A stretch of DNA of 64,000 nucleotides from Solimonas fluminis (lineage in GTDB: Bacteria > Pseudomonadota > Gammaproteobacteria > Nevskiales > Nevskiaceae): assembly GCF_002930645.1 (NCBI RefSeq), contig NZ_PSNW01000008.1:62001-126000 (forward strand), written 5' to 3'. This document shows, in pieces, positions 27,547 to 37,033 of the stretch. Every line of letters begins with the position of its first letter. The first letter of the stretch is position 1. The position numbers and the translations under genes were made by a program. Below the pieces are notes generated by a model. That model ran no database searches, was not told the DNA's origin, and worked only from the letters and a program-made list of their open reading frames with translations.

Positions 27547-27563
27547 GCTGAACGCGGGCTGAA
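27547..27563. promoter_or_regulatory. direct repeats GCTGAA, possible response-regulator site
   Basis: GCTGAA occurs at 27547-27552 and 27558-27563, an 11-base period, with a third copy at 27522-27527. OmpR-family regulators bind such helical-phase direct repeats. The site lies 56-72 bases upstream of the 27491 start, on the promoter side of the PepSY/two-component operon, so autoregulation is possible. Confidence 0.35.
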
Positions 27564-27588
27564 TGAAGCGCGATCCGGTCGTTTCCGG

Positions 27589-28938
27589 TTATTTCTGGGA
27601 GGTGGTGGCGAACTTCTTCAGCGTCGCCGGCGAGAAGTAGCCCGGGGTTTCCTCCCAGTCGTAGTCGATCAGCTTCCTTTCCTCGTTGGTCAGGTTGGTG
27701 GCGACGTAGCGCCGCGACTGCAGGTCGTAGTGCACCTGCACGCCGTTGACCACCACGGGTACGTTGGCGAAGCAGATCGAGTGCGACTCCGCCGTGCGCC
27801 AGAACTGGTTGCGCTCGTCGTAGATATCCTGGGCATGGACGATCCAGGAATCCTCGTCGAGGTAGAAGGTGCGCTTCTTGTAGCGGTGGGCGAACCCGGC
27901 CTTCACCTCGGCCTCGATCACCCAGACCCGGTGCAGCTCGTAGCGGGCGAGGTCCTGGTTGATATGGCCCTTGCCGACGATGTCCTTGTACTTCACCGCC
28001 GGGTCATAGAGCTTGTAGCTGTTGTAGGGAATGATCATCTCCTTCTTGCCCAGGAGCTTGATCGTGTAGCGGTCCAGCGGACCGTTGAACATGTCGATCT
28101 GGTCGTGCGTCATCAGGCCGTCGAACAGCGGGTTGTCGTAGCCTACCTCGCCGATGCGGCGCGCGCGCCCGACGCTGTTGTTGTAGACCCACACGCCGGT
28201 CTGGTCCTTGATGCGGTCCAGCGGGACGTGCAGCAGGTGCGCCTCGCCGGCCTTGTTCGGCGGCGACACCACCTTGGTCAGCGCATAGACGTTCATGCCC
28301 TTGAGCGTGTCCAGCGTCGTCTTCGGGTTGTTGTAGACGAAGCTCAGCTCCAGGTAGTCGCGCTCCACCACGTAGGAGCCGTCGGCATTGGTCGCGGCCA
28401 TGTTGAGGAAGCCGCGGAAACCCTTGGTGTTGTAGCGCAGGATGTGGTTCCACATCACCTCGGTGCCGTTCTTGGGGATCGGGAACGGGTAGCCCTGGGT
28501 GGTGCAGCAGAAACCGTAGCCGTTGTTGTTCAGCTCCACCGTGGTGGCGTTCTTCTTGGTCGCCTCATAGAACCAGGCCGGGTAGCTGGCGCTGCGCCGG
28601 GACGGGTAGACCGGCATCTTGTAGGTGGAGGGGAAGGTCTTGAACAGCTGGCGGTGTCCCTCGGTCAGCTGGTCCTTGTACTGGTCGACGTTCTTGGCCG
28701 TGATGACGTACAGCGGCTTGTCGGCGGCATAGGGATTGCTGCCGCGGGGCATGGGCTTCTGCGGCAGTCCGCCGTCCCAGGCCGGGATCGTGCCGGCGGC
28801 ATTGCCGGCAGCCTCCGCGCCCATGGGCGTCAGTTCCTTGCCCAGCTTGGCGGCCTCGGCGGCGGTGACCTTGGCCTGGGCGGGCAGGGCGAGCGCCGCC
28901 AGCAGGGCGGCCAGGGCGATGATGGGGCGTCTTTTCAT
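27589..28938 (-). CDS. DUF1329 periplasmic/outer-membrane protein
   Basis: A 449-residue protein with a signal peptide (ends LALPAQAKV). The DUF1329 pattern is clear: KLGKELTPMGAEAAGNAAGTIPAWDGG near the start and WVIEAEVKAGFAHRYKKRTFYLDEDSW in the second half. DUF1329 proteins are often encoded beside MMPL/RND exporters in organisms that handle terpenes, sterols or other hydrophobic compounds, and are thought to bind such molecules. The ATG overlaps the exporter stop (ATGA), so the two proteins almost certainly work together. Confidence 0.9.
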   Translation of the reverse strand: MKRRPIIALAALLAALALPAQAKVTAAEAAKLGKELTPMGAEAAGNAAGTIPAWDGGLPQKPMPRGSNPYAADKPLYVITAKNVDQYKDQLTEGHRQLFKTFPSTYKMPVYPSRRSASYPAWFYEATKKNATTVELNNNGYGFCCTTQGYPFPIPKNGTEVMWNHILRYNTKGFRGFLNMAATNADGSYVVERDYLELSFVYNNPKTTLDTLKGMNVYALTKVVSPPNKAGEAHLLHVPLDRIKDQTGVWVYNNSVGRARRIGEVGYDNPLFDGLMTHDQIDMFNGPLDRYTIKLLGKKEMIIPYNSYKLYDPAVKYKDIVGKGHINQDLARYELHRVWVIEAEVKAGFAHRYKKRTFYLDEDSWIVHAQDIYDERNQFWRTAESHSICFANVPVVVNGVQVHYDLQSRRYVATNLTNEERKLIDYDWEETPGYFSPATLKKFATTSQK

Positions 28939-31550
28939 GGCGTCGGGCCTCCTCGGCCCTGCGCTGGCGGTTGTCCTGTTTCGATTGTGCCGCCGGCGGA
29001 AGGTTCTGGCCCCCGCTGCCGCAGCACGGCCCAGGCCAGGGCCGGCAGCAGCAGGATGGCACCGAACAGGTTGGTGGTGAACATGAACAGCAGCAGCAGG
29101 CCCATGTCGTGCTGGAACTGCAGGTCGGAGAACAGCCAGGTGACCACGGCGATGATCAGCGACAGCGAGGTGAAGATCACGGCCTTGCCGGTGTGCCGCA
29201 GTGCCTCCAGGAAGGCCTGGCGCAGCGGCAGGCCGCCGGCCAGCATCGCCGCCAGCACGCTCCAGAGGTAGATGCCGTCGTCCACGCCGATGCCGACGCC
29301 GAAGGCAGCGACCGGCAGGGTCGCGGACTTCATGCCGATGCCGATCGTGGCCATGCCGCCGTAGGTCAGCAGCGAGCACAGCACCAGCGGGCCGATGATG
29401 CAGATCACGCTGGCCAGCGAGCGGAAGGAGATCCAGACGAAGATCAGCAGCGTCAGGTGCACCCAGACGATCACCACGATCTCGCGGGCGCGGATCTCCT
29501 CGTTGGTGGCGGCCATCACGCCGACGTTGCCCGAGGCGAGCTGGAACTCCACGCCGCTGTCGCGGTTGGCCTCGTCGAAGGCCTTGGTGGCATCGACGAT
29601 GCGCTGGATGGTTTCGGCGCGATGGTCGCGCGTGAAGACCAGCACCGGCATCACGCTGCAGTCCGGGTTGTTGAGGCCCAGCGAGGACGGCACCATGCCG
29701 GCGATGTTGCCGAAGCCCTCCTCGTTGCGCGGCAGCACCCGCCACTTGGGCGCGTCCTCGAACCAGGCGCCGCGGATCACGCGCGCCAGCTGCGGCAGGG
29801 CCAGCACCGACTGGACGCCCTCGGTGTTCTGCATGTGCCAGGCAAAGCGGTCGATGGCCTCCATCTTCTCCGGCTTCACGCAGCCGTATTCGCCGACCAC
29901 CGCCACCACCTTGAGCAGGTCCACGCCGATGGCGAAGTTGGAGACGATGGCCTGCGAGTCGCGGTTGTAGCGCCCGTCGGGCTTGAGCTCGGGCACGCCC
30001 ACCTGCTGGTCGCCGATGGTCAGCTGCGGATACATCCACAGTGCCCAGGCCAGCGAGAGCAGGGCCACGCCAAGGGTGGGCACGGCGTACCTTGTCTCCG
30101 CGAAGCGCGCCAGCCGGCGCCACAGCCGGTCGCCCAGCTCCACGCGGCGCTGCTGCCGGCGGCGGAACTGCTCCACGTCGGGCAGCGAGACCCAGGACAG
30201 CACGATCGGCAGCATGACCTTGTTGGTGACGATCACCGCGGCCATGCCCAGCGCCGCATTGATCGCCATCTCGCGCACGATCTCGATGTTGATGAAGGCC
30301 AGCGTGGCGAAGCCGATGACGTTGGTCAGGATCGCGACCGTGCCCGGGATGAACAGGCGGCGGAAGGTCTCGATGGACGCGTCCAGCGGATTGCGCTGGT
30401 TGACCGCCACCTCGTTGCCCCAGCCGTTGATGTACTGGACGCCGTGCGACACGCCGATCGACAGGATCAGGAAGGGGACCAGGATGGCGAAGGGGTCCAG
30501 GCCGAATCCGGCGAGGTGCAGCAGGCCCAGTTCCCAGATGACCGCGGTGATCGCCGCCGACAAGGGCAGCAGGGACAGCCGCCAGGAGCCGCAGAAGGCC
30601 CAGAGCAGCAGCATGGTCAGCACCAGGGCGACGAAGAAGAAGCCCACCACTTCCAGGCTGGCGTCGGTGACGTCGCCGACCACCTTGGCGAAACCGATGA
30701 TGTGGATCGTGAAGCTGGGGTCGTAGTCAGGGTTGGCGTCCTGCCGCAGTTCAAGTTCGCTGCGCTTGACCAGGCGCAGGGCCTCGTCCGCGCGCTCGCG
30801 ATCGGCCATGACGTGGAAGAAGCCCGGTGCCCACAGCGGGGCGGAGTAGCGCGTGGACACCACCTCGCCGGCCTTGAAGCCCTCGACGTCGGCTCGTGCC
30901 ACCCACTGCCAGCGCTGCGGACTGGCATAGCGGCCGCGGATGCGCTCCAGTTCGCGCGCCACCCAGCGGTAGTCCAGCTTTTCGCCGGTGGCCGGGTCGT
31001 GCTCGAGCAGTTCGCCCACGATCATGGCGCCGTTCTGGTCGGCGGACACCAGCCGGCCGATCACTCCGGCCTTGGCGACGTTGCCGCGGATCAGCTGCAG
31101 CATCTCCGGGGTCGGCTGGTAGTTGCGCGGCACCACGTCGCCGGAGCCGAAGCCGCCCTCGACCACCTCGATGTAGCGCACGCCCGGGGTGAACAGCGAG
31201 GAAACGCGGGAGCGGTCCACGCCGGGCAGGAAGAACACGTCGTCGGTGATGCGGCGCAGGTGTTCCAGGAAGCGCGGCTCGTAGATGCCCTGGCCGTCGG
31301 TCCGGTCGCGGCGGATCAGCGCGATGGAGATCAGGTTGGCGCCGCCGAAGGCCTGTTCATACTGCTTGAACACCTTCATGTAGGGGTGTTCCAGGGGAAT
31401 CTGCTTCTCGAAGCCGGCGTCGGGCTTCAGGTGCATCGCGGAGACCGCCATGCCGGCGGTGACCGCGATCAGCGCCGCGAAAGTCAGGCGCCGCCGCCCG
31501 TACACCAGGGCGATGAAGAACCGCAGTATCGATTCGGCAGTGACCGCCAC
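28935..31550 (-). CDS. MMPL-type RND superfamily exporter
   Basis: An 871-residue transporter with two six-helix halves, each opened by one large periplasmic loop. The second half has the acidic motif FGVGIGVDDGIYLWSV; the first has SIGVSHGVQYINGWGNE at the matching place. It is shorter than drug pumps of the AcrB class and resembles hydrophobe exporters of the MMPL group. It is the first gene of a two-gene operon with the DUF1329 protein. The substrate is unknown; lipids or terpenoids fit the context. Confidence 0.9.
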   Translation of the reverse strand: MAVTAESILRFFIALVYGRRRLTFAALIAVTAGMAVSAMHLKPDAGFEKQIPLEHPYMKVFKQYEQAFGGANLISIALIRRDRTDGQGIYEPRFLEHLRRITDDVFFLPGVDRSRVSSLFTPGVRYIEVVEGGFGSGDVVPRNYQPTPEMLQLIRGNVAKAGVIGRLVSADQNGAMIVGELLEHDPATGEKLDYRWVARELERIRGRYASPQRWQWVARADVEGFKAGEVVSTRYSAPLWAPGFFHVMADRERADEALRLVKRSELELRQDANPDYDPSFTIHIIGFAKVVGDVTDASLEVVGFFFVALVLTMLLLWAFCGSWRLSLLPLSAAITAVIWELGLLHLAGFGLDPFAILVPFLILSIGVSHGVQYINGWGNEVAVNQRNPLDASIETFRRLFIPGTVAILTNVIGFATLAFINIEIVREMAINAALGMAAVIVTNKVMLPIVLSWVSLPDVEQFRRRQQRRVELGDRLWRRLARFAETRYAVPTLGVALLSLAWALWMYPQLTIGDQQVGVPELKPDGRYNRDSQAIVSNFAIGVDLLKVVAVVGEYGCVKPEKMEAIDRFAWHMQNTEGVQSVLALPQLARVIRGAWFEDAPKWRVLPRNEEGFGNIAGMVPSSLGLNNPDCSVMPVLVFTRDHRAETIQRIVDATKAFDEANRDSGVEFQLASGNVGVMAATNEEIRAREIVVIVWVHLTLLIFVWISFRSLASVICIIGPLVLCSLLTYGGMATIGIGMKSATLPVAAFGVGIGVDDGIYLWSVLAAMLAGGLPLRQAFLEALRHTGKAVIFTSLSLIIAVVTWLFSDLQFQHDMGLLLLFMFTTNLFGAILLLPALAWAVLRQRGPEPSAGGTIETGQPPAQGRGGPTP

Positions 31551-31746
31551 CGCGCTCCTCCACGAGCAGGTGCCGCCGGATTATGGAAGCCTTGGCGGCG
31601 GGGTCCGGGTCGGTCCCGGATTCAGGAGCCTATTGTGGTCAGAGCCGCGGGTGCGCTCAAGCACTACGGCGGTCGCCCGCTTCCGCCACAGCCGCAGCGT
31701 TCCCGGGCGAAGGCCGGAGCCCGGCCTCGATGAAGACCCCTGCCGC

Positions 31747-32850
31747 TCAGGGGGGTGCGGCGGGAGGCCGGCTTTCGCTGGCCTGAGCTTTCTCCGCGGA
31801 GCCGGCGGCTGGTACCACATTGGCCCCATTGGAGACCTTCTGCAGGCCGGAGATGATGATCGTTTCCCCGGGCTTGAGGCCCTCGGCAACCTCGACGCGG
31901 CCAGGTTCACGCTGCCCCAGGCGGATTTCGCGTTCGCGGGCCACGCCCTGGCTGACGGCGTAGACGAACTGCTGTTCGCCGCGGGGGAAGACCGCCTGCT
32001 CCGGGATCACCACCACCTGCTCGCGGACGCCGGTCTGCAGGCGCACGCGCGCGAACAGCCCCGGCCGCAGGCGTCCTTCGGGATTGGCCAGGCGGGCGCG
32101 CAGGCCCACCGAGCGGGTGGTATCGGCCACGCGCGGCTCGATGGCGTAGACCTCGCCGCGGAAGCGCTCGCCCGGCCAGGCGTCGAACTCGATGTCCAGC
32201 GGCTGCCCCGCGGACAGCTGCGACAGGGCCAGTTCCGGCACGCGGAAGTCGATCTTGACGCTGGAGACCGCTTCCAGGTTGACCAGGGCCTGGCCCGGGT
32301 TGACGTAGTCGCCCGGGCTGACCTGGCGCAGGCCGGCGATGCCGGCAAAGGGCGCCGTGATGCGGGTCTTGGCCAGTTGCGCCTGGGCCAGAGCCAGGCT
32401 CGCCGCCGCGGCGTCCTGGGCCGAGGACAGGGTGTCGCGCTCCTGCTGCGAGATCAGCTTGCGCTCGAACAGTTCCAGGCCGCGCTGGTAATTGCGCTGC
32501 GCCAGGCCGTGGTCGGCGTGAGCCTGCGCCAGCTGGGCGCGATGCACGGCGTCGTCCAGTTCGAACAGCACCTGGCCGCGAGTGACCGGACGGCCTTCGT
32601 CGAAGCCGATCCGGGCGATGCGGCCGGCAATCTCGGGGCTCAGCGTGACCGATTCGTCCGAGCGCACGCTGCCCACGGCCACGATCTGCCGGGAGAGCGT
32701 AGCGGTGGCGACCGGCGCCATTTCCACGGCGACGGCGGGCTTGGCGGTGCCGGCCTTGGCCGGATCGGCCTTGCCGCCGCCGGCCTTGTCGCAGGAGGAC
32801 AGGGTCAGGCAGGACAGCAGCAGCAGCGTCGGGAGGCGACGGGTGGTCAT
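31747..32850 (-). CDS. RND efflux periplasmic adaptor lipoprotein without a neighbouring pump
   Basis: A 367-residue adaptor: lipobox LTLSSC near residue 20, lipoyl half-motifs, an alpha-helical hairpin (RAQLAQAHADHGLAQRNYQRGLELF), and barrel and membrane-proximal domains. The ATG at 32850 lies 74 bases after kdpE on the same strand. No pump or channel gene adjoins it, which is unusual. The pump at 50331-53453 lacks an adaptor and belongs to the class normally paired with such proteins, so the two may form one system. Confidence 0.9.
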   Translation of the reverse strand: MTTRRLPTLLLLSCLTLSSCDKAGGGKADPAKAGTAKPAVAVEMAPVATATLSRQIVAVGSVRSDESVTLSPEIAGRIARIGFDEGRPVTRGQVLFELDDAVHRAQLAQAHADHGLAQRNYQRGLELFERKLISQQERDTLSSAQDAAAASLALAQAQLAKTRITAPFAGIAGLRQVSPGDYVNPGQALVNLEAVSSVKIDFRVPELALSQLSAGQPLDIEFDAWPGERFRGEVYAIEPRVADTTRSVGLRARLANPEGRLRPGLFARVRLQTGVREQVVVIPEQAVFPRGEQQFVYAVSQGVAREREIRLGQREPGRVEVAEGLKPGETIIISGLQKVSNGANVVPAAGSAEKAQASESRPPAAPP

Positions 32851-32924
32851 CTTGGGTTGGTCTTTTGGCCCTGGGCGAGGCTCAGAGTGTCGGCAGGCCG
32901 CGAAGTTCGGCGAACCCTGCAAGC

Positions 32925-33626
32925 TTACCAAGAGGTTTGCTGCAATTCCTTCAGGCGATAGCCCACACCGGGCTCGGTCACGATCAGGGCCGGCCGTTCC
33001 GGGTCGGCCTCCAGCTTGGCCCGCAGCTGGCGGATGTAGACCCGCAGGTACTGCACGTCGGCTTCCAGCTCGCTGCCCCAGACCGCCCGCAGCAGGTGGC
33101 GGTGGGTCAGCACCTTGCCGGCATGCAGCACGAGTTGCTGCAGGATTTCGTATTCCTTGGGCGAAAGATGCAGTTCCGCGTCGTCCAGCAGCACCTGGCG
33201 GCGCACCAGGTCGACGGCCAGGCGGCCGTTGCGGTAGACCGGCCGCGCACCCTGCTGCTGCAGGCGGTGGCGCAGGGCGGCGCGGATGCGCGCCATCAGC
33301 TCCTCGGCGCCGAAGGGCTTGGTGACGTAGTCGTCCGCCCCCTCGTCCAGCGCCTGCACCTTGCCGGCTTCGCCGTCGCGGCTGCTGAGCACGATCACCG
33401 GTACGGGCGAAAGCGCACGGATGTCGCGCAGCAGGTCCAGGCCGTCGCGGTCGGGCAGGCCCAGGTCCAGCAGGACCAGGTCCGGACCGCGCTCGCGCAC
33501 GGCCTGCAAGGCATGCGCGGCATTGCCGGCTTCCAGCACCTCGAAGCGGTGCGCGCCCAGCGTCGTGCGGAGCAGGCGCCGGATCGGCACCTCGTCGTCC
33601 ACCACCAGGATCCTGCCGGCATCCAT
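32925..33626 (-). CDS. kdpE: response regulator KdpE
   Basis: A 233-residue OmpR-family regulator that activates kdpFABC at low potassium. Receiver residues: DD near 10, phospho-Asp in LLDLGLPDRDG (about 54), Lys in TKPFG (about 103). The winged-helix ends VYIRQLRAKLEADPERPALIVTEPGVGYRL. It overlaps the kdpD stop at 33626. Confidence 0.95.
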   Translation of the reverse strand: MDAGRILVVDDEVPIRRLLRTTLGAHRFEVLEAGNAAHALQAVRERGPDLVLLDLGLPDRDGLDLLRDIRALSPVPVIVLSSRDGEAGKVQALDEGADDYVTKPFGAEELMARIRAALRHRLQQQGARPVYRNGRLAVDLVRRQVLLDDAELHLSPKEYEILQQLVLHAGKVLTHRHLLRAVWGSELEADVQYLRVYIRQLRAKLEADPERPALIVTEPGVGYRLKELQQTSW

Positions 33627-36316
33627 CAGGCGGCCTCCGCGGGGGACACGAACAGCGAGGAGGGCAGTTCGATCTCGAAGATGCTGCCGCTGCGCTCGCG
33701 GCGGTTGCGCGCGCGGATGCGTCCGCCCATGGCATCGACGAAGCCGCGGCAGACCGCCAGGCCCAGGCCGATGCCGGCGCGCTGACGGTCGCCGCCGCGG
33801 ATGCGGAAGAAGGGATCGAAGATGCGCTGCAGGTCGGCCTCGGGAATCCCGGGGCCCTCGTCGCGCACCTCGATCGATACGGCATAGCGGTGCCGCTGAG
33901 CGGAAATCTCGATGCGCGTGCCCTCGGGGGCATATTTGCCGGCATTCTCCAGCAGGTTCACCAGCACCTGTTCCATCAGCACGAAGTCCAGCGTCAGCAT
34001 CGGCAGCTCATGCGAGTAGGCGGTGCTGACCTGGTGGCGCTCGAGCAGGCGCGCGGTACGCTGGAGCGCCGAGCCCACGATCTCCTGCAGCTCGCAGGTT
34101 TCGCGCTTGGGCTGCAGGGCGCCGGCATCGAGCCGCGTCATGTCCAGCAGGTTGCCGACGAAGCGGTGCATGCGCTCGGTCTCGTCCTGCGCGGTGGTCA
34201 GCAGTTCCTCGCGCTGTGCGTCGTCGTACATCGCGCCATAGGACCGCAAGGAGGAGATCGAGCCCATGATGCTGGCCAGCGGCGTGCGCAGGTCGTGCGA
34301 GATGGAGGTCAGCAGCGCGGAGCGCAGTTGCTCGGTCTCGGCCAGCATGCGCGCCTGGTCGATCTGCTTGGCCAGGCGGATGCGTTCGATGGTGATGGCG
34401 GCGAGATCGGCGATGGTATCGAGCATGCGGCGCTCGGAGGGCTCGAGCAGTGCTCCGCGGCCGTCGCGCTGCGCCCCGAGCACGCCGACGATGCCCGAGG
34501 GCGTGCGCAGCGGCAGCCACAGGCGGCTGGCACCGGGCAGGGTGTCGGCGCCGCGGCCGGTGGCCTCGCCTTTCTCGAAGCTCCATTGCGCCGCCGCCAG
34601 GTCCTTGTCGTCCAGGCCGCTCTCCGCGCTCAGGCGCTTGCCGTCGTCGTCGGGCAGCAGCAGCAGGGCCTGCAGGTCGAGGATGCGGGCCACCTGGCCC
34701 GTGGTGACAGCCTGCAGGTCCTCCAGCTTTCGCAGGCCGGCGAGGCGGCGCGTGAAGTTGAGCAGCTCGGCGCTGTCGTAGGCCTGCTCGCGCGTGGCCA
34801 GGGCCTGCTGGCGCAGCCGTGCCATCAGCTGGCTGACCACGACCGAGACGGCGATGAAGAACACCAGCGACAGCACGTTGGCGGGATCGGCGACGGTGAA
34901 GGTGTAGCGGGGGCCCAGGAAGAAGAAGTTGTAGGCCCCCGAACTGGCCAGGGCCGCGTAGAGGCTGGGCACCATGCCATAGCGCGTGGCGCTGATCATC
35001 ACCGCCGCCAGGTAGATCAGGGCGACATTGTGGACCTGGGTGGCCGCATGCAGCAGCCAGCCCAGGCCGGTGGCCGCCGCCACCAGCAGCGTCACCGGCA
35101 GGATCGCCGCCAGGTTCCAGTCGCCCGGCCGCGCGAACGCGCGCCGCGGCAGGCGGCGGCTCTCCGCCTGGGGATCCGCCACCACGTGGATGGAGATGTT
35201 GCGGGCGCGGCGGACCAGTTGATCGACTACCGAGCCGTGCCGGAGTTCGAACCAGCGGCTGCGCTGAGACTTGCCGGTGACGATATGGCTGATGTTGTGT
35301 TCACGCGCATAGGCCAGCAGGTCGCCGGCGATGTCGCTGCTGCCGGCGATCGACAGCGCGTTGCCATCCAGGCGCTCCGCCAGGCGCAGGTTCTCCGCTA
35401 CCTGGTCGCGCTGCGCTTCGTCCAGCTGCAGGCTGCGGGCGGTTTCCAGGTAGAGCGCGGTCCACGGTGCGTCGAGCCGGTCGGCGAGCCGCTTGGCGTG
35501 ACGCACCAGAGCCTGCGCGCCGGGAGACTCGTTGACGCAGACCAGCACGCGATCGCCGGCCGGCCAGACCTCCTCGATGCCATGGGTCCGCCGATGATGG
35601 CGCAACTGCTCGTCCACCTGGGCAGCGGTGCGGCGCAGCGCCAGCTCGCGCAGGGCCGTGAGATTGCCGGTATTGAAGTAGCCCTGCAGGGCGCGTTCGC
35701 CGGCCTCGCCCTGGTAGACCTTGCCCTCGCGAAGGCGCTCGATCAGCTCGGTCGGCGTGATGTCGATGACCTCGACCTCGTCGGCGAGGTCCAGGATCGC
35801 GTCCGGCACGGTTTCGCGCACGCGCACCCGCGTGATGCCGGCGACGATGTCGTTGAGGCTTTCCAGGTGCTGGATGTTGATCGTGGACCAGACGTCGATG
35901 CCGGCCGCCAGCAGCTCCTGCACGTCCAGGTAGCGCTTGGGATGGCGGCTGCCCGGCGCGTTGGTATGCGCCAGCTCGTCCACCAGCACCAGCTGCGGCC
36001 GGCGTGCCAGGATGGCGTCGAGGTCCATCTCCTCCAGTTCTCGTCCTTCGTAGGGCACCCGCCGGCGTGGGATCAGCGGCAGGCCCTCGACCAGCGCCAT
36101 GGTTTCGCGCCGCCCGTGGGTCTCGACGATGCCGATCACCACGTCCACGCCGTCGCGCTGCTTCTTGCGCGCCGACGACAGCATCTCGTAGGTCTTGCCG
36201 ACGCCCGGGGCGGCGCCCAGGAAAACCTTCAGCTTGCCGTGCTGCTCGCGCTGTACCCGTTCCAGCAATGCCTCGGGCGAGGGGCGATGGGGTTCGGACG
36301 GGACCGTGCTGTTCAT
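33626..36316 (-). CDS. kdpD: potassium sensor histidine kinase KdpD
   Basis: 896 residues in the full KdpD order: an N-terminal KdpD domain with Walker A GAAPGVGKT (about 33-41) and Walker B LVLVDELAHTNAPGSRH, then a USP-like domain. Four closely spaced membrane helices (about 405-500), a GAF domain, the H box ISHDLRTPLASIMGS, and N/G boxes (NLLENAGKYAPEG, DEGPGIP) follow. It senses potassium limitation and phosphorylates KdpE. A terminator-like hairpin separates it from kdpC. Confidence 0.96.
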   Translation of the reverse strand: MNSTVPSEPHRPSPEALLERVQREQHGKLKVFLGAAPGVGKTYEMLSSARKKQRDGVDVVIGIVETHGRRETMALVEGLPLIPRRRVPYEGRELEEMDLDAILARRPQLVLVDELAHTNAPGSRHPKRYLDVQELLAAGIDVWSTINIQHLESLNDIVAGITRVRVRETVPDAILDLADEVEVIDITPTELIERLREGKVYQGEAGERALQGYFNTGNLTALRELALRRTAAQVDEQLRHHRRTHGIEEVWPAGDRVLVCVNESPGAQALVRHAKRLADRLDAPWTALYLETARSLQLDEAQRDQVAENLRLAERLDGNALSIAGSSDIAGDLLAYAREHNISHIVTGKSQRSRWFELRHGSVVDQLVRRARNISIHVVADPQAESRRLPRRAFARPGDWNLAAILPVTLLVAAATGLGWLLHAATQVHNVALIYLAAVMISATRYGMVPSLYAALASSGAYNFFFLGPRYTFTVADPANVLSLVFFIAVSVVVSQLMARLRQQALATREQAYDSAELLNFTRRLAGLRKLEDLQAVTTGQVARILDLQALLLLPDDDGKRLSAESGLDDKDLAAAQWSFEKGEATGRGADTLPGASRLWLPLRTPSGIVGVLGAQRDGRGALLEPSERRMLDTIADLAAITIERIRLAKQIDQARMLAETEQLRSALLTSISHDLRTPLASIMGSISSLRSYGAMYDDAQREELLTTAQDETERMHRFVGNLLDMTRLDAGALQPKRETCELQEIVGSALQRTARLLERHQVSTAYSHELPMLTLDFVLMEQVLVNLLENAGKYAPEGTRIEISAQRHRYAVSIEVRDEGPGIPEADLQRIFDPFFRIRGGDRQRAGIGLGLAVCRGFVDAMGGRIRARNRRERSGSIFEIELPSSLFVSPAEAA

Positions 36317-36336
36317 GACCTCATTCTATGCACTTC

Positions 36337-36373
36337 AAAAAAAAAGAAGCGCGCCCGCGGTCCGCGGGCGCGC
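36337..36373 (-). terminator. strong intrinsic terminator/attenuator between kdpC and kdpD
   Basis: A perfect 12-bp GC stem (36349-36360 with 36362-36373). On the minus strand it is followed by TTC and nine T. It lies in the 75-base kdpC-kdpD gap. It should cut kdpFABC transcripts short before the regulator genes unless read through. Confidence 0.8.
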
Positions 36374-36391
36374 CGACGACAGGCCAGGTCC

Positions 36392-37021
36392 TCAGGGAAT
36401 GCCTGCCGGCGCGCGCCGGCGTCCCGCCTCCGCGTCCAGTGCCAGGTTGAGGGCCAGCACGTTCACCCCAGGTTCGCCCAGGAACCCCAGGTCGCGGCCA
36501 TGGGTGTGTTCCCGGATCATCAGGCGCACGCGGTCCACCGGCAGCCCGCGGGCGGCGGCCACGCGGGCCGCCTGGTAGTCGGCCGCGGCGGGGCTGATGT
36601 GCGGATCCAGGCCGCTGCCGGACGCGGTCAGCAGGTCCGCCGGGATCGGCTGGCCGGGCTGGGCCTTGCCGAGGCGTTCGGCGTCGGCGGCGATGCGTTC
36701 CAGCAGCGCCTTCGAGGTCGGGCCGTAGTTGGAGCCGCTGGACGAGGCCGCGTCATAGCCGGCGGCACCGGCGCCCGACGGGCGGCCGTGGAAGTAGCCG
36801 GGGCCGGCGAAGGACTGGCCCAGCAGCGCCGAGCCGACGACCTTGCCGTCGCGCTGCAGCAGGCTGCCGCCAGCCTGCTGCGGGAAGACGGCGGACGCGA
36901 TGCCGGTGACGGCCAGCGGGTAGATCAGCCCCAGCAGCAGCGTCAGCAGCAGGAGCAGGACGATGGCTGGGCGCAGGATGCCCGGTTCCGGGTGCATGTC
37001 GGTGAGCACGTGGATACGCAT
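36392..37021 (-). CDS. kdpC: potassium-transporting ATPase subunit KdpC
   Basis: A 209-residue protein with one N-terminal helix (ILRPAIVLLLLLTLLLGLIYPLAVTGIA) and the conserved GSALLGQSFAGPGYFHGRPS, ASGSGLDPHISPAAADYQAARVA and VNVLALNLALD segments. KdpC stabilises the KdpFABC complex. AGGAGG precedes the ATG. It lies 12 bases after kdpB. Confidence 0.95.
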   Translation of the reverse strand: MRIHVLTDMHPEPGILRPAIVLLLLLTLLLGLIYPLAVTGIASAVFPQQAGGSLLQRDGKVVGSALLGQSFAGPGYFHGRPSGAGAAGYDAASSSGSNYGPTSKALLERIAADAERLGKAQPGQPIPADLLTASGSGLDPHISPAAADYQAARVAAARGLPVDRVRLMIREHTHGRDLGFLGEPGVNVLALNLALDAEAGRRRAPAGIP

Positions 37022-37033
37022 GGGTCAGCCTCC

